Origin: Diogma glabrata
Lineage: Eukaryota > Arthropoda > Insecta > Diptera > Cylindrotomidae
Length of the DNA stretch: 64,000 nt
NCBI GenBank assembly: GCA_963693315.1
Contig: OY856186.1
Location: 374,150,418-374,214,417, forward strand
Direction: 5' to 3'
In this document: piece after piece, positions 44,251 through 57,362 of the stretch
How positions within the stretch are numbered: position 1 is the first letter of the stretch
Layout of the letters: every line of letters starts with the position of its first letter
Position numbers and translations under genes: made by a program
Notes under the pieces: model-generated
The model's input: the letters and a program-made list of their open reading frames with translations, nothing else
Database searches by the model: none
What the model was told of the DNA's origin: nothing

Positions 44251-46769
44251 ATCACTGGGAGGCACAAAGCCTTTTGATACAGACAGTTATGAACCAAAAC
44301 GTTATAGTAACAAAACGAGTGCGAAAAGCTGACAAAAGGAACTGGACCAGGACCTATCTGAAGCCGCATCCACATGCTTTTTTGTTTAAAAATAGAACCA
44401 ATTGGCAGTGCGTGGTTTTATACAAAAATCAAAGGTCTCTACAGCTGCTCCATTCCTTCTGGCATTTCACAAAAACTTGATAATAGTTAATAATCCTCTT
44501 TAAATACGGCTGACTTTTACACTGTTACACTGGCACCACAAAAACGTTCGGTAAGGATGGATCATGCTCAAATATTGATGTTACTGATGTAAGTAAGGGC
44601 TTTGGAGATAATTATTCATAAAACACTCCCACCAAAACTGTTGGGAGTGATTAAAGTTAAGTAAAATGTAAAAGAACAAAAACAAAGAAAAAAAATTATT
44701 TTTAAATCTCTTAAAAGCACCTCTGTTAACTGCAGCCGTACACTGTATTTTAGTCAACCAAAAATATAGCCAGTTTAAAAAAAAAAAAGTTCACCATCGT
44801 CGTAGGAAATATTCCCGGATTAAAAATGGTAAACACTATCACCAACTCCACGATGATTTTCAGAAAATAAAAAGTATGTACTACAGAAAAACAGTAACAA
44901 AGAGCAATGGTAGATCTAATTCAGCATTTCAGAGATGAAGTACAGAATATCCTACTTTTAAGAGTGCGCACACCTTTGAGCTAACCAAACTAAAAGGCAT
45001 TCAATCGGATGCGGGTTCCCAGACTTAATGGTCAAAATTGCGTGGGATCCGTTTCTACATCAAAATGATTTCATCTCACAAACTGCAAGATGTTATTAAC
45101 TTAATTTCAACTCATATCACTGAAGTAGTCAATTGCAGAATCAATCGAGGGATCAACCTTTGTTCTTGGACCAACGAATGACAAACCACTAAAAGACACA
45201 TAGCATGGTAGAGCTAGAGCATGCTAGAGCGTAACAAATAGCTCTGAGTTGTGGTCAGCCTGAGATCTCTGGATCTTAGATCCAATCCCTGGATATCCAG
45301 ATAGTACCCAGGGATCGAACGTGTGCCTACTGTTATAGAACATCAAGTACGATAGTGTTCTCAGAGTCCTTACGTCCAATAATATACCAATACAAGTGTT
45401 ACCCACTTTGCAGATGCTATGTTGGCAAAAACATCTAAGTGGCATCATCTGGGCATCTGTGCAGAGGAAACCATCTTGTTTTAGATCTTAAAGCGACCTA
45501 TAAACTGATATCGTAAATGTGTAGCAAGGTGAATTCTGGTTGATATTGCAGCGAAAAAGGTTCTGAAGATTCTGATTGATACAGAGCAAATTGAGGAACA
45601 AAATAGAGAGAAAAGAGCGCATGAAAACGGTAAAAGATATAGAATGAAAATAAAAGCAAAAAGCTAGAAATAACAGACGAAAAGCAAACTTAAGGCTACT
45701 GGATGCATGAAAACGCAATAGGAATTATTGAGCAGCATTCTGAAGAACTAATTACTCCGCATGGTATCTTGCAGTTAATGTTGATTATAAAAAACAAGTG
45801 TAACCTAGCGAATGGCATTGCTAGTATGATACAGTGATACAGTATAGTGAGACAGTATGAAGAAAGAGCAGTCATGCTCAACACAACGTAGCTCCATGAT
45901 AAAACATATAACGAGTGAGTACTAGTCTTCCCTGCTGAGGAATTCCTTTATTGGTGGTACTGCAAGGATTTATTAGGACCACGGGAAACAAGATGATTTT
46001 GTAGTATAAAAATTTGGTATTGTTTAAAATTTTGTTTTCCTAATGTATTCTCGAAAGGTTCCATTTTGCTTGTAAACAAATCAATATGGAATGTAAATGA
46101 TGACAGTGGCAATCTTTCTTGTCTTATTTCAATTTTTGTTTATTATTTTAATTTATTTCCATACACCTTTCACTTATTTTTTACACCATATTCATTGTTT
46201 TTTCTGCTTTCCTCCTCTCTTAATTTGTGTTCTTTATTTTAATTTCTGATTATTTTTACAGTTTTGTTTCCTTCTTTTTTTTCTCTCTATTTTTTATTTT
46301 CGTCAATATTTTCTGCCTTTATTTTTTTATTTTATTATTCCTTCTTTTGGGTGTTTTTTTGTTGTTGTTCTGGTGTTGTTTATTTTAAATCCTTTTTGAT
46401 AGTTTTCTAAAAATTGCGTTAAGAAAACACTTTAGAACTTTGATGTTCTTACTTTTAGCTGTTTCAGCTTTAGCTTTTTCATTATTGTGGCTATGAAGGG
46501 AATACCAATTACTTTAGGACAACATGTTTATTCCTTTTATTTGCTGTTTAGGAGAATAACACCATATGCGATTGTGATCTTCATGTATTGTGATCCTAGA
46601 GTATTATTTTGTTTTTTCATATCTTTTGGCAACGCTGCACTTGCGTCCTAATATCTTATCAAAAGTTCTTCGGACAATATCTTAACAAAAATTAAAAAGA
46701 GACCTCAATATGTAATCAAAAATTAAGAGAGCAAAATAAAAGAGTAAGTTTTTTTTAAAAGTGATAAGA
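44251..46769. other. Less AT-rich noncoding DNA, not recognised
   Basis: 44.25-45.95 kb is less AT-rich than its surroundings, which suggests a decayed element, but none of the frames (44274-44480, 45224-45448 minus, 45488-45884 minus) shows a recognisable motif. Short inverted strings such as GGATCTTAGATCC and CTGGATATCCAG occur near 45270-45300. 46.0-46.7 kb is T-rich low-complexity DNA. Confidence 0.4.
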
Positions 46770-46985
46770 ACAAAACTTGGAGTGCCAATAATCATACTAG
46801 TGTAAAGTAACTCAATTGTGCTACGCAATGAATGATTCACCTCAACGATTAAAAACCAAATATGAAGACTTTTTTCAACAACTCAGCCTAAGATATCTCA
46901 CTGCTATTGCCAGTGGTATGTGATAGCTCACGTCAACTCATATACCAATAACAGGGTAAAACAAATAAACAAAAACTAATCCCCT
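46770..46985 (+). repeat. Dispersed SINE-like repeat, copy 2
   Basis: GATATCTCACTGCTATTGCC, then AGTGGTATGTGATAGCTCAC and CTCATATACCAAT match copies 1 and 3. The upstream half (46770-46880) is only loosely similar to copy 3 (TTGGAGTGCCAATAATCA against TTGGTTGCCAATAACCA), so the left limit is approximate. Confidence 0.65.
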
Positions 46986-49023
46986 CTATTTCTTCCCTGG
47001 TGGTTAAAGAAGATCCCCCAAATACTATTTGACGTTACTACAAATTTATTAAGCCACAATATCACTTTCTCCTACCAACTCCCGGCTCCTCAACCATTTT
47101 TTAAACAACAAGTTTTTTATTAATATCAAAATATTCATATAAATTCCGCTAAAGAATTTGAAAACGAATAAACCTAATAAAACCCCTTTTTCTATTAAGC
47201 AAAAAATAAACTGTATATAACAGTCAATAAAAAAACATTGTAACCAACCAACCCATCACTTACATTATAACTCAAATATAAAATCTTATCTCATATTAAA
47301 AAAAAAAATTACAAAATTTACGACTACCACCACCCACTTGTGCTACAACAAGATCATAAAAAACGAACATAAAAATTAAAATATTTAAATTATGTTTTAA
47401 TATTATATTACATCAAAATTCCTTAAAAATAAGGAAAATTTTGAAAACAAAAAAATTTCAAACTTTTCACAACTTTTATATTTTGAAACCACTAAACTTT
47501 TTTTTTTTGAAAATAAAAAAAATTTAACACAAAATTAACATTATCCTTACAAAAACAGAAAACTCGTGCGTATTTTATTTCATTAATTTTCAATGTTTTT
47601 CACTGATCATAAATCTTAAGGAAATGGAAAATTTTTTTTTTTGTTCGAAATAAAAGTTCAATTTGTTTTGCAAAATAGACATTATCTTAGACAAAATGAA
47701 ACGAAAATTTAATCTTTTGCGCTAGATATAATATTGGATATACCAAGTCATTGACGTAATGGGAGTTTTCTTAAAAAGAAAATTTGTTGTTTGAGGATTT
47801 ATTGAAAAGTGAAAGTATGTTTTTTAAGACACAATTTAAAAAAACGAAAAACTTAATTTTTTTTCAGATCGAAAGGAATAGATAAAAAAGTGATTTATTG
47901 GAATCTGTTAGTTTACAAAAAAAATAGTTTTATAATCTCTTAAGTAAGCAAATTAAAAGTTATACAAGTGACACATGTGATACAGTCGAAATTTTAATCT
48001 GATGAAAAGAAAACAACAATGTTGTGATAACATTTTTTTCTTTTCAACATTCTCATGAAAAGAGGTTTAGTTGAACAAAATCCAAAAAGTACAAAAAAAA
48101 AACAATTGATGATTGAAATTTTGTGAGATGGAAAGGAAAATCACAAAAACCAAACAACTAAACGATTTCAATCAATCGGATAAATTGAAAAATAGGAATG
48201 TGTAGTGGTTTGCGAATCGCAAGAGCTTTTAAATATATCAGAATCATAAAATATCAGTCAAGGTTTACTGTTTTTCACAAAATCGTTAAATCACTGTCAA
48301 GGTTGGAAGTCACAATCACTTTTGTATTTTTTTATATGGAATTATTTGTCTTTTGTTTCTATTGCTCTAACTCAGTTTAACCTCTAAGCCAGGAAATTAT
48401 AAAAATCGATTTACTTAACGTAAAATTTTTTTCGTTCAAAACTTTTTCTTAATACAAACAGCATTTTTTTCTAAATGTATTCTGACTGTATTCACAATAG
48501 CATAAGGTCTTATACAATTTATTTTGTATACTACTTCTTTACCTTGATTTAAAGTTTCACTTATGACTGTTCTCTTATAATTATAATGGTATCATCAGTA
48601 CTCGTTGTACCCGCTAAGCTTATTATACAACTCGTCAGTATCAGCTCAATGTATACGTGATCACAAGACCTTTGAGTCTAGACTAATTCATTTAAAAAAA
48701 AGTCCAAGCGGCACGTATATCCGGTAGAAATAGGTAGATTTCGAGAACAGACAGTTTTGTGTGCCAGTAGAATCTGATGTATCAGATTAGTTTAAACAAC
48801 ACAAACTAATTTCAAACAGATATCGAACAAAATTTAAAAAGAAAATTAGCTACATATAAGCAAAACTAATCTATCCAATTTTGCAACAAAAAAATATCAA
48901 ATCTACCACAGAACATGTGTGTGACAATTTATGACACAAGCCTATGCTATATCATATGTCGTCCAATTACTGCAAAATATCAAAATAGTTTATTTCTAAG
49001 AAAAAAAAATTAATTTCTTCTAC
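46986..49023. other. Noncoding DNA, nothing recognised
   Basis: AT-rich, with many A and T runs. The frame 48198-48380 has no recognisable motif. It ends at the left terminus of the mariner. Confidence 0.55.
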
Positions 49024-50310
49024 TAGGTCATTCAATAAGTCCGTAGGATAACACATAGATGGCGTTACTAGAATTTTTTCCATATGATTTTTATTTAGTA
49101 CTAACTTTCAAACGATACGTGTATAAATTTGACAGCAATCTGACTATTTATTCGTGAGTTATAGCATTTTGTGTGAAGCAACTTTTGTTTTTGAAAAAAA
49201 ATGGAAAAAAGTGAATTTCGAATTTTAATAAAGCATTGCTTTTTGATGAAAAAAAATACAGTGGAAACCAAACAATGGCTTGATAAACATTATCCAAACT
49301 CTGCTCCATCGAGACAAATGGTAGAGAAGTGGATGGCTGAATTTAAATGTGGTCGTACCAGCACAAAAGATGCAGAGCGCAGTGGACGCCCAAATGAGGC
49401 TGTTATTCCAGAAAACATAAAAAAAATCCACAAATTGGTTATGAACGATCGCAAATTGAAGGTGCACGAAATAGCTGACATTGTAAAGGTAGCAGATGGT
49501 AGTGTTTTTACCATTTTACATGAACATTTGGGTATGCGAAAGCTCTGTGCAAATTGGGTGCCGCGTGAGCTCACAGTCGACCAAAAACAACAACGAATCG
49601 ATGCTTCGGAGGAGTCTTTGGCACTGTTAAACCGCAATAAAAGGGAATTCTATCGTAGATATGTGACAATGGATGAGACATGGCTTCACAATTACACACC
49701 AGAATCCAAAAGACAGTCAGCTGAGTGGACAGCAGTCGACGAACCGAATCCAAAGCGAGCAAAGACGCAACAGTCGGCCGGTAAGGTGATGGCGTCTGTA
49801 TTTTGGGATACGAACGGAATAATATTCATCGACTATCTCCAAAAAGGAACCAACATCAACAGCGAGTATTACTGTGAACTTTTGGATCGATTGAAGGCTG
49901 AAATCGCAAAGAAACGGCCACATTTGCAAAAGAAAAAAGTGTTGTTTCACCAAGATAATGCACCGTGTCACAGATCGATGAAAACGATGGCAAAATTGAA
50001 TGAATTGGGCTTTGAATTGCTTACCCACTCACCATATTCTCCAGATTTAGCCCCCAGCGACTTTTTCCTGTTTTCAGATATCAAGAGAATGCTTGCTGGA
50101 AAGAAATTTAAGTCCAATGATGAAGTAATCGCTGAAACTGAGGCCTATTTTGACGAGAAAGAGAAATCGTACTATAAAAGTGGTATGGAAAAGTTGGAAA
50201 ATCGCTATACTCGTTGTATCGCCCTCGAAGGCAACTATGTTGAATAAAAAAATCGAGTTTTGTCAAAATGTTGTTTTTTTCTTACTTATCCTACGGACTG
50301 TTATAAGGTT
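49024..50310 (+). mobile_element. mariner element, irritans-type, nearly complete
   Basis: The left end has TA then GGTCATTCAATAAG and TCCGTAGGATAA (49024-49050). The right side carries the complement TTATCCTACGGACT at 50287-50300. The matched part is about 14-15 bp. The outermost ~10 bp of the right end (GTTATAAGGTT) no longer match the left end, so the right terminus has decayed or been replaced. The length of about 1.29 kb is normal for a mariner. The element lies about 30 bp upstream of a satellite array. Confidence 0.88.
49201..50247 (+). CDS. mariner transposase (D,D34D)
   Basis: The frame is uninterrupted for 348 codons, the usual length of irritans-subfamily mariner transposases. It starts MEKSEFRILIKHCFLMKK and ends CIALEGNYVE. 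The N-terminal part (about 1-110) holds the two helix-turn-helix DNA-binding regions and the linker has WVPREL at 119-124. The catalytic triad is present: VTMDETW (Asp158), HQDNAP (Asp252) and SDFFLF (Asp287), with 34 residues between the last two; YSPDLAP is at 279-285. The enzyme cuts and rejoins DNA at TA sites by binding the element's inverted ends. No stop or frameshift is visible, so the protein could be functional, though the altered right end may prevent this copy from moving. The ATG is chosen for its fit to the family N-terminus. Confidence 0.96.
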   Translation: MEKSEFRILIKHCFLMKKNTVETKQWLDKHYPNSAPSRQMVEKWMAEFKCGRTSTKDAERSGRPNEAVIPENIKKIHKLVMNDRKLKVHEIADIVKVADGSVFTILHEHLGMRKLCANWVPRELTVDQKQQRIDASEESLALLNRNKREFYRRYVTMDETWLHNYTPESKRQSAEWTAVDEPNPKRAKTQQSAGKVMASVFWDTNGIIFIDYLQKGTNINSEYYCELLDRLKAEIAKKRPHLQKKKVLFHQDNAPCHRSMKTMAKLNELGFELLTHSPYSPDLAPSDFFLFSDIKRMLAGKKFKSNDEVIAETEAYFDEKEKSYYKSGMEKLENRYTRCIALEGNYVE

Positions 50311-50341
50311 TTTGGAAATTGTAGTTATGGATTGTTGCAAA

Positions 50342-51303
50342 CTTTTTTGTTGAAGCCAACAAGTCAAAAACCTCGAACTGCAGAGGTTTATATTTATAAG
50401 AAACGGATTAAAATGTTTCCACAGATTCTAAATTTATGAAGTTCTCAAAAATATTAGTATCCAAACGGCCGTTATAACGGATTAAAAAAACGAATTTTTT
50501 TTCTAGTATAAAGCCCCTAGTTATTTAACCATGTGTCAGATTTTTCCGATTTACGAACCTGTCCAAGATATTAATAAAACACACATGTTTACGGATGGTT
50601 TTTTGATCTGGCTCCACAAATGCGACCGTGAGAGCGCCAGTTGATTCAAACGCATTTGGTGTTTTACAAGCTTTTTTGTTGGAGCCGCTCACTCAGAAAC
50701 CTCCAACTGCAGAGGTCTTTTTTTTTAAAGAAACTAATTAAAAAGGTTTTAAAGATTCTAAATTTATGAAGTTTTTGAAAATATTAGAATCTAAACAGCC
50801 GTTATAACGGATCTAAAAAACAGAGTTTTTTTCTAGTATAAAGCCTCTAGTTTCTTAACCATGTGTCGGATTTGGCTGATTTACGAACTTGCCCAAGATA
50901 TTAATAAAACGTTTTAGAAAAGGTTTTTTGATCTGGCTTTACAAATGCGACCGTGAGAGTGCCGGTTGTTTCAAAAAAAAATTTTTTTTTGCAAACTTTT
51001 TTGTTGGAGCCGCTCACTCAGGAACCTCCAACTGCAGAGGTCTTTTTTTTAAAACAAATTGATAAAAAAGATTCCAAAAATTCTAAATTCATTATTTTTA
51101 TTAAAATATTAGTATCCAAACGGCCGTTATAACGGTTTTAAAAAATCAATTTTTTTTAAAAAAAAAAGGCTCTAGTTCCTTAACCACGTGTCGGATTTTG
51201 CTGTTTCACGAACTCGTGCGAGATATTAATAGAACACATATGTACAGAAAATTTTTTTGATCTCCCTCAACAAATGCGACCGTGAGAGTGCCGGTCGTTT
51301 TCG
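50342..51303 (+). repeat. Three copies of a ~327-bp tandem repeat
   Basis: CTTTTTTGTTGGAGCCGCTC (or a variant) starts at 50342, 50671 and 50996, giving periods of 329 and 325. Each unit contains CTCCAACTGCAGAGG, a perfect palindrome CCGTTATAACGG, CTAGTATAAAGCC (altered in the third), ACGTGTCGGATTT-like and AATGCGACCGTGAGAGTGCC. The third unit stops at about 51303, where the (TA)n tract begins. Coding capacity is nil. The copies differ by many single-base changes, so the array is not recent. Confidence 0.92.
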
Positions 51304-51317
51304 TTATATCTCATACC

Positions 51318-52862
<1,545 letters not shown>

Positions 52863-53024
52863 CAATTGAACGGCTGAGTAGAAAATGGATAATATTTCAA
52901 AAATACGAAAAATAAACTGAGATAGCTATTTTGTAGTTGAATTTCGAATTCGTTTAATGAGCGTATAAATAATAATATTCCATTTTTTGGAATATTATCC
53001 TTTTTCTACTCAGCCGTTCAATTG
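52863..53024. mobile_element. 162-bp palindromic MITE
   Basis: CAATTGAACGGCTGAGTAGA at the left end is matched by its exact complement at the right end (53005-53024). The arms then continue through AAAATGGATAATATTTC with few changes, for a total of about 42 bp. The centre (about 75 bp) is unrelated AT-rich DNA. No duplication of flanking sequence was identified. Confidence 0.8.
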
Positions 53025-53089
53025 TTTATTTAATTTTCACCGAAAAATATTTTTTGCTTTATTTATCATATATGATTATATGATTATCA

Positions 53090-54140
53090 GTTATATATGA
53101 TTATCAGTTTAATTCATAAAAAATATATAAAGAAATGAAAAATGACAAAAAATTTTCTAAGCAAATTCCCCTCGTTCGTTGATAAATTCTGAAAATTTTT
53201 TGGAAAATTCCTCAAGCAGGTGGTATTGATAAAAGCACGATGTCGTATGTTGGCAAACAATTATTTCGAATTGTCACAGTCCTTGCTTGGGAGATTACTA
53301 CTGAAATTTTTTTGTTTTGGTTTTGTTTTAATTTAAACCAATGAAATTCTCTAAAATGTATCACATCATTCAATTTCACCATTTGAATAACATTTGAATT
53401 ATACTAATAACAAAAATTTATACGTCTGGCCTACTGGGATATTAAAAATTATCAGTCTAATATTGAAATAATTAACTGATATCACAGTAGGCCAACGTAT
53501 AGTTCATAAAAATTATACAAAGAAATGAAAAATGCTAAAAAATTTTCTAAACGAATTCCCCTCGTTCGTTGATAAATTCTTATAACTTTTTGAAAACTTC
53601 CTCAAGCAAGTGGTATTGATAAAAACCCTCGGCCTACGGCCACGTGCTTTTATCAATATACTTGCTTTCGAAATTTTTGGCAAAAAATTATTTCGAATTA
53701 TCACCGCCCTTGGGAATAACAACTGATAATTTTTAATATCCCAGTAGGCCAGACGTATAAATATTTGTTATTAGTATAATTCAAATTTTATTGGTGAAAT
53801 CGAATGATTTCATTACATTTCAGAGAGTTTCATTGGTTTAAATTAAAATAAAACTAAGACAAAACATTTTCAGTTGTAACTTCCCAAAGGCGGTGATAAT
53901 TCGAAACAAGTTTTTGCCAAAAATTTCGAAAGCAAGTATATTGATAAAAACACGTGGCCGTAGGCCGAGGGCTTTTATCAATACCACTTGCTTGAGGAAT
54001 TTTCCAAAAAATTATGAGAATTTATCAACGAACGAGGGGAATTCGTTTAGAAAACTTTTTTCAATTTTTCATTTCTTTATATATTTTTTATGAATTATAT
54101 GTTGGCCTACTGTGTTAATTATTTCAAAATTAGTTGGTAA
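53090..54140. mobile_element. Foldback complex of a ~250-bp hairpin-bearing unit
   Basis: A unit with AAAATTTTCTAA, TTCCCCTCGTTCGTTGATAA, CCTCAAGCA.GTGGTATTGATAAAA and TTTCGAATT occurs three times: plus at about 53100-53320 and 53490-53735, and inverted at about 53870-54120. The intervening stretch with TACGTCTGGCCTACTGGGAT (53421) reappears inverted at 53735-53755, and its neighbour TAATAACAAA..TTATACG matches too. As a result 53.1-53.47 and 53.72-54.12 kb are inverted copies of each other around a central unit. Each full unit has its own hairpin, arms AAGCAAGT.GTATTGATAAAA, around GGCCTACGGCC. No coding capacity; small frames 53513-53722 (minus) and 53893-54093 are translations of the same unit. 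Confidence 0.8.
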
Positions 54141-54162
54141 AATTGAACGGATTGGATCCGGA

Positions 54163-54179
54163 CCCCCCCCCCCCCCCCC
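54163..54179. repeat. Run of 17 C
   Basis: A long C homopolymer lies between the foldback complex and the minus-strand LINE copy, preceded by GGATTGGATCCGGA. It is striking in such AT-rich DNA and may vary in length between individuals or reads. Confidence 0.95.
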
Positions 54180-54184
54180 TAACC

Positions 54185-55250
54185 GATAATTTTTCGGTAT
54201 TTTTTTTAATTTAAACTTAGATATTGTATAGTGTATAAAGTGATAATAAATTATAGATTAACGTCTCTGAATATCAAAAGATACGATGCTAACTATGGAA
54301 CTAAAATTTTGATAGTATTGATCAATTTTCTTTGAGGATTTTTGGAACGCTAATTTTAATGTTTTGAGGATAAAAATTATCATTGTAGACTCACGCCGGT
54401 AGGGCATTCCAGAGATGTCAGGCTCTGTTGAATTATTAACTTTGAAATTAACTTTGAAATGCGAAAGTTCTACATCTTGTCCCTCGAAACGTAAAATATG
54501 GGCTGTTATTGATACTCTGGTGTAACGTGTGAAGTTTTCAGGCTCAGGTTTAGTCGATTTGATCGAGGCAAACGACCGTTCATCTATAATGTATTTGTAA
54601 AGTTACGTTAAATCATCGACATACAAGGAATCAATGTAATTAGTAAGATTTGAATCACCGATTAAAAGCTCTATTCTGTATAGAATCAAGACACTTCAAA
54701 CTACTTTTATGTATGCTGCACTCCATATGTGAGAATAATATTCCGTGCAGGAACGATTAATTCTTTAAGGAAGCGGTATTGTGTTTCATATTATTTTTGA
54801 CGACTCATAATACGAAATTAATGTATTTCTCTAATATTTTAGCAACAATTGACAAAATTTATATGGGTTTGTAATTTGATGGATCCACTTTATCACTTTT
54901 TTTTTAGAACTGCTGTAAACTAGCCATTTGCCGAAAAATTCTCTTCTTATATGATAAATAGAACATTTGATGCTAATACCTTAGCAAATGTTTTAAGAAT
55001 AATTGAAGGAATACTATCTGGCCCAGATATCTTATTATTTTCCGGATTATATTTTTACGAAAATGATCTGGTCCATTTTATTAGAAATTGCAGGAATTAG
55101 CCTAGGTTTTAAATTAGGCTCTACTAATAGCTTTATAAAAATTGCGTGAACCATCCTGGGTTGCTCAGCAAATTTAGTAGCTTTTTTCGTAATAAATAGA
55201 TATTTCTTTGCATCTATTAGTTTTCTACACTGGAAAAAACATGTCCTATT
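54185..55250 (-). pseudogene. LINE relic, same family as the LINE at 14.2-15.9 kb, with internal deletion
   Basis: On the minus strand the readings include FRKNIIRKIIRYLG, DSIPSIILKTFAKVLA, NYKPI then ILSIVAKILEKYINF, next SSLKCLDSIQNRAF, then LTNYIDSLY, YKYIIDERSFA, KPEPENFTRYTRVS and finally DNFYPQNIKISVPKILKEN with a stop at 54322-54324. Each has a direct counterpart in the 535-codon frame at 14133-15740 (for example DNFNPQNFKININKFLKEN). Residues of about 115-395, the RT palm with its catalytic motifs, are missing. The 3' untranslated part shares ATATTCAGAGACGTT. It extends further 5' than the other copy, to about 55240. Confidence 0.88.
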
Positions 55251-55500
55251 TCCAATCGAAATGCAATTGTCTCAACCTCACCGTGCGGTCACATATGGCG
55301 AATCAAACTACGAAATTGCTTCAACAACTCTACAATTATAAATCGATGAAGTTGAGACAATCACACGAAATATTTATGTGAAAATAAAATATAGTTCAAT
55401 TAATCTTAAATACTTAAACTTTAAAATGAAAAATTCATGATATAAGGCCAAAGAAAATTTTTTTCAGGGAAATAGTTATTATCTTTATTCAACTACAAAA

Positions 55501-55531
<31 letters not shown>

Positions 55532-55724
55532 ATAACAAAACCCCTTAAATCGTTCCCAATATCTAAAGGCCAACAAGATATCGAACCAGATCATCGAAAA
55601 CAAAAAAACAGAAATTATCAGAGTGAAAGCCGAAAAATTTCGACTATGTTCATTTCTGAAAAAAAATTTTACTGTGTCATTCATTTTCTAAAGCCTGGTA
55701 CCAAATCTTCTATCCTATCCTCTA
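55251..55724. other. Noncoding DNA with A-rich tract
   Basis: An A-rich stretch (55495-55530) and a small inverted pair, ATTGTCTCAAC and GTTGAGACAAT (about 55268 and 55355), are the only features seen. Confidence 0.5.
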
Positions 55725-57085
55725 TCTTGATATTGCGGTGATTTAGTCGTCACTGACGCAGCAAGAAAAGTCACGTTGCTTGCGGAACGATTTGCTTTAA
55801 ACCCGACCGTTTTGGAAACTCCTAAAGAAATGCCCAAATCCAGTCTTCAGGGGTGAAAATAAAAGATCATCACTTGCACCTCCTCTTACCCAAATTTTCT
55901 ACATATCCTATAAATCTGGTATTTTTTTTTCATGCTAGAAGTTAGCCAATGTCCAGCGCGTTCCTAAAAAATGAACATTTTGCAAAATGTAATATTTCAA
56001 ATTATAGATCAATAACCTTACTCTTAGTCATATCTAAAATAAACGAACATTATATTAATACACAGATGTTCAAATTTTTAGAAGGCACCCATTTAAAATC
56101 TGACAGCCAATACGGTTTTCGCAACAAAGGATCATTAACCGATCTATTGAACTATGTCATACATCGTTGGAACAGAACACTTGAAAAAGATTGTAAAATT
56201 TATGTTATCGCATTAGACATCTTAGAAGCATTAGATCGAATCTAGCGTGCGAACCTAATCAACAAGCTCGTTGCGTACGTATTTTAACCCGTACTTGTAA
56301 GATTCACAATTTTCTCACCGACCGATACATTTCGGTATCCATCGATGGCTTGTCCTTTGAGTCGAAATTGATTAACGCTAGTGTATCCCAACGCTCAGTT
56401 TTATTCCCCAGTCTATTTTTAATTTATATAAACGCACTGTTGAAAATCACCAGTAATCCGATAAATAGTTTTGCATATGATTATCGACTGTCGTACACTG
56501 CACAAGTCATTCCTCCCCATATTTTTAATGTGTAAAATGCACGAACGACTAAATTGGAGATATATGTAAACGAAGACCTAGAAAAAAATTGCCGATTGGG
56601 GTGACAAAAATTTGTTTATTTAATTCCACTAAAACACAGTTATTGATATAGTTTCCAGATCAAAGAATGATTTCCCGAATGATGTTTCAATTAGTATAAT
56701 GTGTGATGAACAATCAGACGAATGTTAAAGCTTTCATTAATTGGGAGTTACAATTTCCAACTGTGGAACGATCATATAATGGCGATGGCAAATCAAAAAA
56801 ACTCGGCCTCCTTATTAGATGTAAAAACTATTTCACTCCGCATCAATTATTCCAAATTTATAAGTCCTATAATCGTTTCTGTATGCAGCATTATTGTCAA
56901 GTCTGGAGCGCTACGTCTGTTTCCATCCTAGCTCTTTTGGACTCTGTTCGTGCTATGCGAATTAAAATTAAACAAAATCGAAATTCGACATCAAATTTTA
57001 CTTCCCTATACAACATTTTTGAACTGATCTCGATCTTTTTTATAAATTTTGTCACCAGCAGTACTCGGATGTTGAGATCACTCAC
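55725..57085 (+). pseudogene. Degraded LINE ORF2 relic (related, different subfamily)
   Basis: Frames read DAARKVTLLAERFALNPTVL, then LAPPLTQIFYISYKSGIF, KLANVQRVPKK, NYRSITLLLVISKINEHYIN, SDSQYGFRNKGSLTDLLNYV, YVIALDILEALDRI, then FLTDRYISVSIDGLSFES, INASVSQRSVLFPSLFLIYI, NPINSFAYDYRLSY and, later, KKLGLLIRCKNYFTPHQLF with IYKSYNRFCMQHYCQVWSAT. The order is that of RT and its C-terminal domain. Catalytic FADD has become FAYD, PQGS has become SQRS, and at least four frameshifts or stops are present. Similarity to the 14.2-kb LINE is clear but low. The C-terminal end past 57000 is too decayed to read. Confidence 0.85.
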
Positions 57086-57362
57086 TATCATAGTTACATA
57101 ATTCAGAAGGTTCTCTTTGTATACAAATCGGACAAATGGAATGCTTTGCTCGAATCAAAAGTCTCGGAGACGTTCAATCCTTTTTCATTTGTGTTCTCTC
57201 ACCATCAGTGGTTTAGATTGGGCATCGATTAATGCTGATGAACATCGCGTAATGTGGAGCCTAGCGTTCCTTGGCAACCTCGTTAGAGTTTTGACCTGCG
57301 CTGGAGTCTGCTTACGTTGTGTCTATGGCATTTTTTTGGTTCTTGATCCTAAATAATCTATG
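57086..57362. other. Noncoding DNA, possibly the decayed end of the LINE relic
   Basis: The 79-codon frame at 57117-57356 has no recognisable motif. The interval is less AT-rich than average and may hold the unreadable 3' part of the upstream LINE. Confidence 0.4.

Noticed and set aside
49225..50028. Minus-strand frames of 63-115 codons under the mariner
   Set aside because: They are antisense shadows of the transposase gene.
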